Source: Lasiodiplodia sp. COLG20 (taxonomy: Eukaryota; Ascomycota; Dothideomycetes; Botryosphaeriales; Botryosphaeriaceae). From it: a DNA stretch of 64,000 bases. The stretch lies in contig VNWV01000004.1 of the NCBI GenBank assembly GCA_009801085.1, positions 124,001 through 188,000 of the forward strand, in the 5' to 3' direction. Made by a program: the position numbers and the translations under genes. The notes under the pieces were generated by a model that made no database searches, had not been told where the DNA came from, and saw only the letters and a program-made list of their open reading frames with translations. Shown here piece after piece: positions 10,262 through 20,531 of the stretch (its first letter is position 1; every line of letters begins with the position of its first letter).

Positions 10262-11578
10262 ATGGACTCAACCAACCACGAGCCCCTCCCCCACCCCCCC
10301 TCCACCTCCCCCCACCTCCACCTCGCCCACCCCACCCCCGAAGAACTCGTCCACATCTCCACCAACACCTTCTCCTCCTGGCACGACACGCTCCCCCTCC
10401 CCGACTACCTCGCCGAATCCCTCTACCTCTCCACCGTGCCCCTCGCAAAAGACAACGGCCTAACCACCTGGATCCTCGTCGACGCGCGCCTGCCGCCCAA
10501 CGCGCGGCCCATCCTCTCTTCGTGCGAGAGCTACCGCAAGCGCGCTCTAACAAGCGACGCGGACGGCGGCAAGGTTTCAGACGCCCTCGTCCACGGCGTC
10601 GCCAGCGTCTTCTGCGCGCCGCCGTACCGCCGCCGCGGGTACGCGGCGCGCCTGATGAAAGAGTTGGCGCGGGTGCTGCGTGACTGGCAGACGGGAGACC
10701 AGCAGAAGGTCAAATGCGTCGGCAGCATCCTGTACTCTGACATCGGGAAGACGTTCTACGCGAACCTGGGCTGGGCACCGCACCCGCGCAACACGCACGT
10801 CGCCTTCGCACCACAGCAGGGGACCCCGAAACCGCCGCAAGCCAAGGCGATCGCGGAAGAGGACCTCGCTGCGCTGTGCGAGGAGGACGAAGCCATGGTC
10901 CGCAAAGCCATGGCGAGGCCGGCGGCGCCGCTGGACGATGTGAAGATGCGCGTGACGATCGTGCCCGACTGCGACCACATGCTATGGCACATCGCCAAGG
11001 AGGTCTTCGCCACGGAAAGGCTGTTCGGAAAGGTCCCGCGAGCCAAGGGCGCGATTGCCGGTGGCGCGCCAGGAAGGCGGGTGTGGGCGATCTGGACGCA
11101 CCGCTACTATTCGCATCCGGACGCGGTGGCGGCGGCGGCGGCGTCGCCCGAAAACAATGACGAGAACGTTCTTTACATCCTACGGCTTGTCGTTGAAGGG
11201 GATGAAAGCGCGGACGGAATCGTCTGGGATAACCAGAAGGAGAAGGAGAAGGAGGAGGAGGAGGAGGAGGAGGAGGAGGAGGAGGAGGAGGAGGAGGAGG
11301 AGGAGGAGGAGGAGGAGGAGGAAGAAAAGGAGCAAGCTCGCTCCCTGAAGACTGTTCTCCAGGCTGCGCAGGCCGAGGCTGCGGAGTGGCGGCTCGATCG
11401 CGTGGTGATGTGGAATCCGTCGCCGTTGGTGCGGCGCATGATAACGCAGAGCGGACTCGAGCATGCCGTGGTCGAGCGGGAGGAAGACGCCATTGCCAGC
11501 GGTCTGTGGTACGATGAGAACGGCGGAGCAGGACCGGCACCGCTATGGATGAACAATGAGCACTATGCCTGGTGTTGA
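10262..11578 (+). CDS. LYC1: LYC1-type lysine N-acetyltransferase (GNAT fold)
   Basis: Predicted 438-aa acetyltransferase of the LYC1 family, known from Yarrowia for N6-acetylation of free lysine in lysine breakdown. Acetyl-CoA binding is shown by the GNAT motif A (VFCAPPYRRRGYAARLM, near residues 115-131), with the Arg/Gly turn that holds the CoA pyrophosphate. The following segment SILYSDIGKTFYANLGW is characteristic of this family, and the C-terminal half with the final WMNNEHYAWC completes it. Single exon; the ATG at 10262 follows ACACA. An in-frame GAG microsatellite near 11241-11325 inserts a run of Glu with a few Lys between two conserved parts of the C-terminal domain, probably a surface loop. 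It converges with the MED1 gene, 302 bp apart. Confidence 0.85.
   Translation: MDSTNHEPLPHPPSTSPHLHLAHPTPEELVHISTNTFSSWHDTLPLPDYLAESLYLSTVPLAKDNGLTTWILVDARLPPNARPILSSCESYRKRALTSDADGGKVSDALVHGVASVFCAPPYRRRGYAARLMKELARVLRDWQTGDQQKVKCVGSILYSDIGKTFYANLGWAPHPRNTHVAFAPQQGTPKPPQAKAIAEEDLAALCEEDEAMVRKAMARPAAPLDDVKMRVTIVPDCDHMLWHIAKEVFATERLFGKVPRAKGAIAGGAPGRRVWAIWTHRYYSHPDAVAAAAASPENNDENVLYILRLVVEGDESADGIVWDNQKEKEKEEEEEEEEEEEEEEEEEEEEEEEEEKEQARSLKTVLQAAQAEAAEWRLDRVVMWNPSPLVRRMITQSGLEHAVVEREEDAIASGLWYDENGGAGPAPLWMNNEHYAWC
11241..11325 (+). repeat. (GAG)n microsatellite coding poly-Glu
   Basis: A near-perfect GAG/GAA triplet run inside the LYC1-type gene, in frame, coding almost only Glu. Triplet period means length changes keep the frame, unlike the compound repeat at 6523-6636. 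Confidence 0.95.
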
Positions 11579-11880
11579 ATGAATGGAAAATACGCATGAA
11601 GGAAAAGGCGAGACGTATTGCAAGAGATATTGTGGATGTGGGGAGGGCCGGTAGAAAGAAGCTCCAAGATATCCGTATCACGCAAGCCTATTCACAGCTC
11701 CGTGTCAACGTAATGTCTTGATTTGGGAGAAAATCCGTCTCATCCTCATACCACCATCATATCTTTTAATTCCTTTTCCGTTTCTCTCTTCCCGATTCTT
11801 CTCATACCCCCACAAGCAACGAAGCCGTCAAGCAATCCTACACCCGCACCAACCCCCCAGCCAGCCAAGCCTTTCCTCTC
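11579..11880. other. Convergent intergenic spacer, 302 bp
   Basis: Shared 3' region of the LYC1-type gene (plus) and MED1 (minus). It is pyrimidine-rich on the plus strand from 11735. No gene is seen. Confidence 0.5.
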
Positions 11881-14512
11881 TCACCTCCCCTCCTCCCCAC
11901 CACCAATCCGATCCCCCACCCACTCCACCCAAACCCCCACATCCCCACACAGCTCCAACGCCCTCCCCATCCTCCCCAACACCCGCATCCGCCTCGCCTC
12001 TTCCTCCTGCTCCTTCCGCCTTTCCTCCTCCGTCTTCGCCTTTTTCTCTGCCGCCCCCGCCTCGCCGCCCTCGGCACCAGCCACCTCCCCCCCGTCTTTC
12101 GCCTTCCCGCCGTCATCACCACCAGCACCACCGCCAACGTCCTGCTGCAGCTCCGGCAACAAGTCCTGCGCCGCGATAGTAACGTCCGCGTTCGGCAGGA
12201 TGCTGGCGGCGAGCGTGATCGTCGGCGGCGGCGCGGACGGGTCGAACAACGCCGCAGACGTCTTCTTGTCCGACGCCGAGCCGCCGTCGCCGAAGAGGTC
12301 GGACTCGGTGCCGCTCATGGCCATGTCGACGTCGGTGCCAGCAACGGCGGCGGCGGCATCCACGGGCAGCGAGAAGGAGAGGCCGCCGAGGAGGTCGTCA
12401 AGGGATTCGATCGGAGTGTTGGCGGTGGGTTGGCCGGAGGCGGAGGAGGATGATGATGGGCGGGGATAGGTGACGGTCAGGATCGGGGATGAGGCGCCGG
12501 ATGGGTCGATGCCCGCGAGGGAGATGCTGATGGGGAGGATGGATGATGGGTGATCGTCGTCGGCTTTCTCGGGTGGAGGGGTGGGAATGTTTCCGCCGTT
12601 TTGGGTAACGTGATCGGGTGATTGGGATGGTTGGAGCGCGGATTGGAGGAGAGAGGTTAGGTGGGCGTATTGGCGAAGGACCTAAACGGTGCATCAACAT
12701 CCTTCGGCCTGCGTGAGGGTAGATAGGGACATCACTTACGGGAAGTATCTGCACGAGTTGCCGGGGGTGATCAAAGGGTATCTCATCCAATACACATGCA
12801 ACCTCGGCCTTGTTCACGAAGAGCGTTGCCTCGTGCCGCCTGTCCTGCTCTTTGCCATTCTTGTCTACTACAAACACATTTCGAACATTGTGATATTCCT
12901 TTGTAATGTCCGCAGTGAGACCTGTTGTAGACTCGTCATCTGGCTTCAGCACCAATGCTTCCAGAGAAGTTGACCACTTCAACGACTCCTGATTCATTTG
13001 GACATTGACGGAGGTGAGGATGTTCTGCGCTGTGCTGAGAGGAACCACCAATGGTGGATTCAGCTTTGCCACGAAGCGCACATTTGGAAGCTTGCCAATG
13101 CTATTACCATCCAGCGCCATGGGATCGTTCTGGGCTGCTTCTGACCCGCCTGCGTATGTCGGGGGAGGATCTAACCAGTCGATGACCGGTGAACCGAAGA
13201 GATCATTTGGATCAGAAGGTTTTTCTACCGCATCTGATACCCAGGCATCGCTGACTCGTATTGATGGGTAGAGCTGTGCGGGGGAGGATTCGCATTCGAC
13301 AGTCAGCGAAAATATCCTATTCGCGCTCTCATCGTACTGATCGCCTACGTCGTCAACATCCATGCTTGTGTCTTCAGCTCCGCTCTCTTTTTTCACTGGT
13401 TTCTGAAAGACCAATCTCTTCTCCATCCAGTACTCCAGAGACAATCCCACTGCCGAGTTGGCGTTCATTCTCGGCCTTCCGCTCTTCTTGCAAAGAACCT
13501 CTCTCGTTGCCTTCTCATGCGCGTGCGGTTTTGACACATCAAAAAGATGCATCGCGGCCTTCTTTTCGTGTTCAAATAGCTTCTGCAAGCTGTTGTACAC
13601 CCCCGCGATGGCCTCAAAGCAGCTGACTTCGGGCTTCGCATCCTTAAATATACTCAGATGATCCAGTCTTGCCAGCTTCTCCAGGTTTTTGGCAAACCGA
13701 TCCAGCGAAAGGTTGATGCTCGCCTCCCCGGGTCCCGGCTCCAAGTCAGCCTTGAACACCTTCGCCGCCGACGCAGCATGCTTCTGCACGCCCTGCGACA
13801 GCTCTCCAAACTGCAGCGTCACACCCGCAACAGCAGCGTCGCGGAAGGTGATATCGAGCATGAAGCTAGTATGAGCGAGCAGCAGCTGCTGCTCACCCGT
13901 GCCACCAGCAACCGAGTAGGTATCAGACATGACCTCGCTGGACAAGCCGAGCTGGCGCGCCAGGCGCTCCATGCCCTCGCGGGAGACGCGACCAGGCCGC
14001 GCGCGCAGCGTCGCAATGATGGCTTCCAGGCGCTTGCGCTGCTCCGTGTCGTCGGGCCGGCCACCCATCGAGCTCGTCAGCCCCATGCCCAGGCCCAGCC
14101 CGCTCATCCCGCTCATGCTGATGCCCATGCCCACCCCGCCCTCCAGCCCGGCCAGCGCGTTCAGCCCGATGTTCAGCGCCCCCGGCGAGTCGAAGCTTAT
14201 CGCGCCGGCGCCAGTGCTGCCGGCCCCGCCTCCGCCTCCTCCTGTCGCTGCTGCGGGCGAGCTGCCGATCAGCGTCTTCGAGCTCGGGTGGTTCTGGCTG
14301 GCTGAGGCGGCCATTGCGGAGCCGGACGCACCGGAGGTGGTGTTGAAGGGCGACTTGCCGGCTTGCTGGGTGCTGCGCTGAGCGGCGGGTGAAGGTACGC
14401 TACGAGGGGCTGGCGAGGAGAAGGCGCCGAGGTGCTGCTGTTGCGAGGGCGTCGCGGCGGCATTGGGAGCTTGCGGAGGGTGGCGTGCTGGGTGGTTCGT
14501 CGGAGTCGACAT
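11881..14512 (-). CDS. MED1: Mediator complex subunit 1
   Basis: Fungal Med1, a middle-module subunit of the Mediator co-activator that links transcription factors to RNA polymerase II. Exon 1 is 14512-12740 and exon 2 is 12681-11881. The 58-nt intron starts GTAAGT and ends TTTAG, and the frame is kept (857 aa). The first 150 residues are low complexity (Ser, Ala, Gly, Pro). The conserved Med1 region starts near EQRKRLEAIIATLRARPGRVS and continues through the LARQLGLSSEVM and LDITFRDAAVAGVTLQFGE segments to QLVQILPVLRQYAHLTSLL, which spans the splice junction. The C-terminus ends in a Glu/Lys/Arg-rich coiled coil. Its start is 514 bp from the divergent isomerase gene. Confidence 0.88.
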
Positions 14513-15026
14513 GGTGATTGGGTAGTGGTGCTCGCGCGCGCGCAGCTGTGGGGAAGCTTCGACGGAGGTAAAGGTGCGGTAGGAGACCCCGGATTCACGT
14601 CATGTATTGAGCTTGTGTTGCGGATAGGCTGCGAGGAAACGAAAGAGACGGTCGGAGTGGACGGTGCTAGCGAACAATGGCACGGCTGAAGCTTCAACTG
14701 CAGTGAAAAATGAGCGTTTCAATTGGCCGAGTGACTTGAAGAGCGACAGGCTTCGGTCGCAGGCATGCGACGCCAGGGTTGCGGGTAGAAGCTTGACAAT
14801 GCGCAACGCGACAGTAGCTTGGCGGTCCCGCGTCCGCGTCTGTTTGACAAATCAACAAACATGCCTAGGCACCGTTGCGGGCGGTGTGAGCCACTTACCG
14901 AGGCATGTGAGAGCCGGGCCGGCTGTTCGTCTCCCCTCAGCTCTGCAACAGCTTCCTCTTTTGCAGCTTGTCGCCTTTTCTCGTTTGCCTAATTTTGAAG
15001 ACGAGCTGTCTAGATCTATACACAAA
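14513..15026. promoter_or_regulatory. Divergent promoter region, MED1 / isomerase
   Basis: The only sequence between two head-to-head starts (MED1 on minus, isomerase on plus), so it should carry both promoters. I see no clear TATA box. No coding frame is convincing; the open frame leading into the isomerase is a leader read-through. Confidence 0.5.
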
Positions 15027-16268
15027 ATGTCTGCTAGCGATTTCAATTATGAGTATTTCAACGTCACGTTCCCTCAGGAATACGTGGCCCATGTTGAGAT
15101 CAACCGGCCAGCGAAGTTGAATGCTTTCATAGAGGCGTACGTATTCTCTCAAGTTTCCTTCTCCTCTCAAACTTCATGATCTCGAGAACCCCAGTTTCTT
15201 CTGTCTCAGTCCTCTCCATACCGTGTTCATCAGAGCGAAAAGAAAGATATCTTCTCATTTCATAAAATCCACTCCATACTGCCCTCTATCAAGAACCTCC
15301 CTTCTCCCTCCATCCAAACCAAAAAGAGCAATACAATGAAAAGAAAAGAATCACCCACCTGACTTCGTCCTCAGAATGTGGCTCAACCTCTCCAAACTAA
15401 TCACCCAACTCTCCACCTCCCCCTCCGTCCGCGCCATCCTCCTCACCGGCGCCGGCCCCCGCGCCTTCACAGCCGGCCTCGACGTCCAAGCCGCGTCCCA
15501 ATCCGGCATCCTCGCCGACTCCTCTTCCTCCAGCGAACCGCTCGACCCAGCCCGCCACGCCTTCCACAACATCCAGCACATCGGCGAGTTCCAGGCCTGC
15601 ATCAGCACGCTCGAAAAGTGCCCCAAGCCCGTCATCGCCGTGCTGCACGGCATCAGCTACGGCCTCGCCATCGACCTGTCGCTGGCGTGCGACATCCGGC
15701 TGTGCGCCGCCGACGCGCAGTTCGCCGTCAAGGAGGTCGACATCGGCCTGGCGGCGGACATCGGCACGCTGACGCGGCTGCCCAAGAGCGTCGGCAGCGC
15801 GTCGTGGGCCAAGGACGTCGCGCTGACGGCCCGCGTCTTCGGCGCCGAGGAGGCGCTCCGCGAGGGCTTCGTGTCCGGCCCCGTCTACCCGTCCAAGGAC
15901 GCCGCCGTGGCCGCCGGCTTGGAGAAGGCGCGGCTGATCGCGACGAAGAGCCCCGTCGCGGTGCAGGGGACGAAGGAGTTGCTGAATTATAGTCGCGATC
16001 ATACGACCGAGGAAGGTGAGTTGTGCTGTGCTTTCCTTCCTCCTCCCTTTTCCTGTTCCTTTTTCTATCCCACTTCGATGCCCTTTCGTTGTGAAGTTTC
16101 TAGCAGTCTTCGGTCGAGAACATTTAGCTGACAAGGATATTTCCTTCGTTGCGTGTAGGTCTCAGGTATACGGCTGTTTGGAATAGCGCCATGCTCCAGA
16201 CGAACGACATCAAGGACGCGTTGATGTCGGGGTTGAAGAAGACGAAGCCGAAGTTCGCGAAGCTGTGA
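15027..16268 (+). CDS. Delta3,5-Delta2,4-dienoyl-CoA isomerase-like protein (crotonase fold)
   Basis: Predicted 286-aa crotonase-family enzyme, closest to ECH1-type dienoyl-CoA isomerases of peroxisomal or mitochondrial beta-oxidation. Exons are 15027-15136, 15375-16015 and 16159-16268, and all junctions keep the frame. Seen motifs are EINRPAKLNAFIEAMW across junction 1, the oxyanion-hole segments GPRAFTAGLDVQA and ISYGLAIDLSLACDIRLC, and the acidic active-site segment VKEVDIGLAADIGTLTRLPK with its paired Glu/Asp. The C-terminus is KPKFAKL. The final AKL resembles a type 1 peroxisomal signal (SKL-like), which favours the peroxisome. Intron 1 is 238 nt, long for this genome. It converges with RACK1. 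Confidence 0.87.
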
Positions 16269-16738
16269 TTTTCCTTCAAGCAATTCCCAATGAGCCTTTT
16301 GATATACTTGACTTGTATTGTAGCAGACATGAATGTTAAGGAGCATTGACTCACCGAATGATGCAGCGGATCTCAAAGCAAGTTGAATCTCTTGTGATAG
16401 AGATGAGAATGACTACTCATTACGCTGCAACCCTAAAGGTAGTCCCGGTTCTTACAATGCTTATCTTTCACACCAATGAAGAGCCGGGCATTACCTTATG
16501 GCAATCATGTTAGTCGACACATCACCATCTCATCGTGAGGTCAAATGTGTGGAATGCTTGATGATTACAATCCCATGCATTGAAATTTTTTGGATTTCTC
16601 TCAGAGCGCCGTGGAAGTACAATGCCCATGAAATGTGTTGTGAGGTAGAAAAGCCCGTTACCTCACGGCCGCCCTTATCGTATCCATCATGCCATAAAGA
16701 GCATGTTCCTTCGCACCCACCAACAGAAATCACCAAAC
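16269..16738. other. Convergent intergenic spacer, 470 bp
   Basis: Shared 3' region of the isomerase (plus) and RACK1 (minus). AT-rich, no coding character seen. Confidence 0.5.
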
Positions 16739-18073
16739 TTAAGCCCTGCTCATAACGCCCCAGGCACGGATCTATCATCGAATTAGCAAGACACTCCACT
16801 GCTTTAAGGATTATTTTACGCACCTTGTTGTCGGTGTAACCAGCGAACAGGGTCTGGCCGTCCGCAGACCAGGCAAGGGAGATACACTCGGGCTCCCTGC
16901 TCTTCTTGCCAACCTCAACGTACTCGGGCTTGAGCTCGTCGACCTTGCTCTTCTTCTCGAGGTCGAAGATGATGATGCTGCTGGCAGTGGCAGCGCAGAG
17001 CCAGTAGCGGTTGGGGGAGAAGACAAGGGCGTGGATCTCGTCACCGGCGGTCAGGGAGTAGAGGTGCTTGGACTCGTTCAGGTCCCAGAGCATGGTGGTA
17101 CCGTCCTTACCACCGGAGGCGCAGAGAGAGCCATCGGGGGAGATGGTGACGGTGTTGATGTAACCGGTGTGGCCGATGTGGTCGGTCTGGATGCGGCAAG
17201 AGGCGAGCTCCCAAACCTATTGTGCTTTCGTTAGCTCCTGCGCGCATTGGGCTAGTTTTTTCCGAGCAAGAAAAAGCGGAGAAAGGGGTGTTGGATCAGT
17301 GCAATGGTGAATGTTTGTCTCATCGCCGTGAGGCTCTGAAGTAGCAAATACTTTGAGAATGCGTAGCATCATTCGAATGCCCGAGAATGGGGAGCGCCGG
17401 GAAAATTGTACCCACCTTGACGAACTTGTCCCAACCAGCGGAGACGATGACGGGGTTCTGGGGGTTGGGGGAGAACCTGACGCAGGAGACCCACTCGGTG
17501 TGGCCCTTGTCGGTGATGGTGTACTTGCAGTCACCGAGGGTGTTCCAGAGCTTGATGGTCCTGTCGCGCGAGCCGGAGACGATCTGACGGTTGTCGGCGG
17601 AGAAGGAGACGGAGAGGACGTCGTTGGTGTGGCCGACGAAGCGGCGGGTGGTCACACCGGTGGAGAGCTCCCAGAGGCGGAGGGTCTTGTCCCAGGACGA
17701 GGAAAGAGCGTAGGCGCCGTCGGAGGAGATGACCTGCAGCCGCTCGAGTTAGCGCCAATTTTCGTCGCTGCTCTGTGGTGTTTGTGACGTACGCAGTCCG
17801 AGACGATGTGGGAGTGACCCTTCAGGCTGCGCTTGGGGTAGCCGTAGGCCTGCTCATCGCGGGTGAGGTTCCAGATGATGAGGGTCTTGTCGCGGGAACC
17901 CGACAGGAGCATGTTCGGGCTGTGCAGCAGCGAATTAGCCTTTCGTCCTCCTCTGCGCATTTTCGCGCGCCGTCACAGCCGCTCCAGACTCACTTCTCGA
18001 GCGAGGTGGCCAGCGAAGTGACCCAGCCGTTGTGGCCCTCAAGGGTGCCCCGCAGCACAAGTTGTTCGGCCAT
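16739..18073 (-). CDS. CPC2: RACK1/CPC2 ribosome-associated WD40 protein
   Basis: The 316-aa, seven-blade WD40 protein of the 40S subunit head (RACK1; Asc1 in yeast, CPC2/CpcB in filamentous fungi), which couples signalling and general amino-acid control to translation. Exons (minus) are 18073-17994, 17919-17793, 17733-17416, 17216-16824 and 16771-16739; they sum to 951 nt, exactly the family length. It starts [20 protein letters not shown] and ends [10 protein letters not shown]. Repeats show the expected GH...WD pattern ([65 protein letters not shown]). The last coding exon is only 33 nt. Intron 3 (199 nt) is longer than the others and holds a snoRNA, described separately. Confidence 0.97.
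17290..17378 (-). ncRNA. snR24: C/D-box snoRNA, U24/snR24-like, in RACK1 intron 3
   Basis: Inside the 199-nt intron. On the minus strand the order is a C box ATGATGC (17372-17366), a guide-like stretch TATTTGCTACTTCAGA (17350-17335) ending in a D'-type CAGA, a C' box GCGATGA (17326-17320) and a D box CTGA (17299-17296). Short flanks can pair (TTCGA with TCCAA, four of five). U24 in yeast (snR24) sits in an intron of ASC1, the RACK1 orthologue, and carries an ATTTGCTA guide as I recall it; it directs 2'-O-methylation of 25S rRNA. Host, guide and box order agree. The C box departs from RTGATGA at its last base, and the D-box guide is less clear, so the second target is uncertain. Confidence 0.75.
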
Positions 18074-19472
18074 GGTGTCTGTTGGTGGTGGGATTGTCGA
18101 GGTTCGCTGCAGGTGGTGTCGAGCTCCGCGATAAATGATCTGAAGTTGTCGAGCGTGTGTGCTGACGCTTGGACGCGAGTTTCGCTAGCTGGGCCAATCA
18201 GCGCCCGCTCCGCGAGCCTCGTTCGGGTAGGGTCGAAGTCTGGACGGACCTGGCGCACCTCTAGAAATCTCTCGGGGTCCGCCGCAATTTTCTCAGGCAC
18301 ATTGCCGTCTTTGCAGTCGCGTCGCGCGACGCGTCCGGCGTCACCTGCAACCTGGTCGGCGAGTTGCTTGCACGGGAAACCTTTCGGTCCCGCAGCTCAG
18401 CCGCTGAGTCCACCTAGAGATTCGTCGGAGAGGCCGATCACGAAGATTCCATTCTTGCCTGGCGGGGAATGCTAGACATTTCCTCCATATGCAGTCGAAG
18501 CAGATATCTCCATCTAGCCGCAAACGACAAACTACACATAGATATTCTGGTAGACGTCGACTACCCACATGAGTGGGTTGCCACTGGTGCTGTGTCTCAA
18601 AGACAGGCTTGCAAAGGTCGACTCTATTGCACTTATGGAGTTCCTTGAATAGTGCACCTGCTGAAATATCCGGCCTTCTGATGTAGATGGCTCAGAATCC
18701 TTTACAGAGGGGTGCTGCAGCCGATGGCCAGCGCGAAGAATAGCAGGGCTCTAGAACACAGCGTAACTATGCCCCCAGCATTGCCTTAGAAAAATAACAT
18801 ATGTGGGTAGTTGAAGCTACCGTCCGGACGAGAATGTCGCATTAAAAAATTCTACATACACGTCCGGACGATAACTTCGACTACCCATGACCATGACCAA
18901 AAAAAAAAAACCACGCTAGCCATCGGCTGCGAGAGGGGACTGTAGCGGTCCAGCGGCACGCGTACGGGTCAAGTCTTGATTGGCTGGTGCTACCAAAATG
19001 AACTACCATAAGCGGAAAGACACCGCTCTGCACAGTCATTGCTTATGAATGTTGACCTTGATCATTAAGAGACCGTCAGCAACGTCTAGTCCGCGATGAG
19101 CTGGTCCAGCGCCTCTGCTACGGTGGTGGTGTTCCGTATCCAACTATGTTCCCCGCATTTCGGCCTTAGGGACTCCAACCACGTCCGAGATCATCATGAA
19201 CAACCCGAATGCCGATGATGCCGATTGCACGATAAGCTGGCGATTCCAAGATCCTTCTAGGCAACACAGCCGGTGAAGCACTGGCCGTAAGCGGCGTGCT
19301 TCCGCACAAGCTTAGCTGACAGCTGTTCCATTCATGCGAATGATTTCAAATAGGTGGAGCTGTCCGACTATAGAAACCCCGGACACTGCCCCGCCTTGTT
19401 GCTTCGGCACACAATTTTCTGAACTACCTTGGCACCACGGACCTTGAACACAACGCACATCAATCCACAACA
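18074..19472. other. Divergent intergenic region, 1.4 kb, with MITE-like element
   Basis: Lies between the starts of RACK1 (minus) and the GFA protein (plus). The RACK1-proximal 400 bp is GC-rich promoter or leader. The rest is of mixed composition and holds the inverted-repeat element at 18801-18890 and a related solo end near 18551-18570. No gene is supported. Confidence 0.6.
18801..18890. mobile_element. Miniature inverted-repeat element, copy 2
   Basis: Arms at 18801-18830 and 18861-18890, inner 26 nt pairing with three mismatches, around a 30-nt AT-rich centre. Each arm ends internally in CGTCCGGACG, as in the copy at 1501-1577. Outer ends read ATGTGGGTAG and CTACCCATGA. At 18551-18570 a sequence close to one end (TCGACTACCCACAT) occurs alone, suggesting an older or partial copy. 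No coding capacity. Confidence 0.7.
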
Positions 19473-19923
19473 ATGGCTACCGGAAGCTGCTTCTGCGGAA
19501 ATATCAAGATCTCGACGTCGGGCGAGCCAGTTGTCAAGGTTTGTTCACGACACCGCTATCGAGAACAGACCAGCTCACACACGTGTTTAGGCCACCTGCC
19601 ACTGCCTCGACTGCCGCAAGATCAGTGGGAGCACCTACAGCACCAACATTGTTGTGCCCGAAGACGGCTTCAAGATCACGCAGGGGACGCCAAAGAGCAT
19701 TAGCAAGACCGGCGATAGCGGCAAGACCATTACTAGCTACTTCTGTGGCGACTGCGGGACCACCCTGTTTCGTGAAGGCGCCCTCTTCCCCAACATGAAA
19801 ATCCTCAAGGTCGGCGTCCTTGACGACTACGACGCGCTCAACAAGGCGAAGCCCACGACCGAACTGTACGTCAAGCACCGTGTGGAGTGGGTGCCGGAAA
19901 CGCCAGGAGCCCAGCAGACTTAG
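19473..19923 (+). CDS. GFA/CENP-V family zinc-binding protein, 132 aa
   Basis: Small protein of the family named after glutathione-dependent formaldehyde-activating enzyme (Gfa); most fungal members have no assigned substrate. Exons are 19473-19538 and 19591-19923, with a 52-nt intron. Zinc ligands are visible: SCFCGN (Cys6, Cys8), ATCHCLDCRK (Cys25, Cys27, Cys30) and FCGDCGTTLF near the middle, matching the family's two Cys clusters. The segment after them, with a Lys/Val-rich beta strand (MKILKVGVLDD), and the C-terminal YVKHRVEWVP are usual for the fold. The length is typical. A housekeeping redox or detoxification role is plausible but not shown. Confidence 0.88.
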
Positions 19924-20171
19924 GCTATATTTCTAGTCTGAACTTGTGCTTGCGTGGGATTGTGGCGTAGCAGTAGACAGGCGTGGTGCTGGTGGGTGTT
20001 GGGGTGTTGCATGGTAGTTAGGCTGAACCAATGACGATTCCTTCGTTTGAGACTTCCAACCCTCCAATTTTCCCAAATATAGATACGGGGCACGTGCAAC
20101 TAGGCGCTAGCATTCCAGCTATTCGCTTTCCGCTCTCTCTCAAAGATACTGCACGCTGAAAGTCGAGCTTC

Positions 20172-20531
20172 TTAGTCGATGTTCGCAGCTTCCGGAGGCA
20201 TGCCGACAGCGTCCTTCAGCACCTGCGGTTCATCAGTGATGAAAGCCATGCCCGTAACACCAATATGCATACCTCATTCAGCCTACGCTTCAGTTCAGGA
20301 AGCTTCTCGGCTTTGATGACGAGCGTCTCATCGTCGAGATCTTCGATGATAAAGTCGTTCAGCTCAGAATCAATCTTGACGATAATAGTCTTAATCGACT
20401 CGTCGCACTGAACGAGGATACCTTCAGGCCTCCGCATGAGCACCATGCCGTATAAAGGAGGTTGACGCGTCGCGGAAACACGAGTTCCACGGCGCAAGGG
20501 TCTCTTGCTCACCTCTCAGAGCTCTAGGCAT
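20172..20531 (-). CDS. TFB5: TFIIH subunit Tfb5 (TTDA), 72 aa
   Basis: Smallest core subunit of the transcription and nucleotide-excision-repair factor TFIIH; it stabilises Tfb2/p52. Three exons on the minus strand: 20531-20513 (19 nt), 20421-20273 and 20222-20172. Introns of 91 and 50 nt have GTGAGC and GTATGC donors and AG acceptors. The spliced product begins MPRALRGILVQCDESIKTII, continues with a VKIDSELNDFIIEDLDDETL core and ends VLKDAVGMPPEAANID. This matches the family (MPRAxRGxLxxCDxSIK, IxIEDLDD) and its about 70-residue length. The 19-nt first exon codes six residues plus one base. It is divergent from the PY-motif membrane protein gene. Confidence 0.93.

Noticed and set aside
15378..15992. 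Open frames on both strands over the isomerase gene
   Set aside because: Shadows of the crotonase exon, whose frame has clear active-site motifs.
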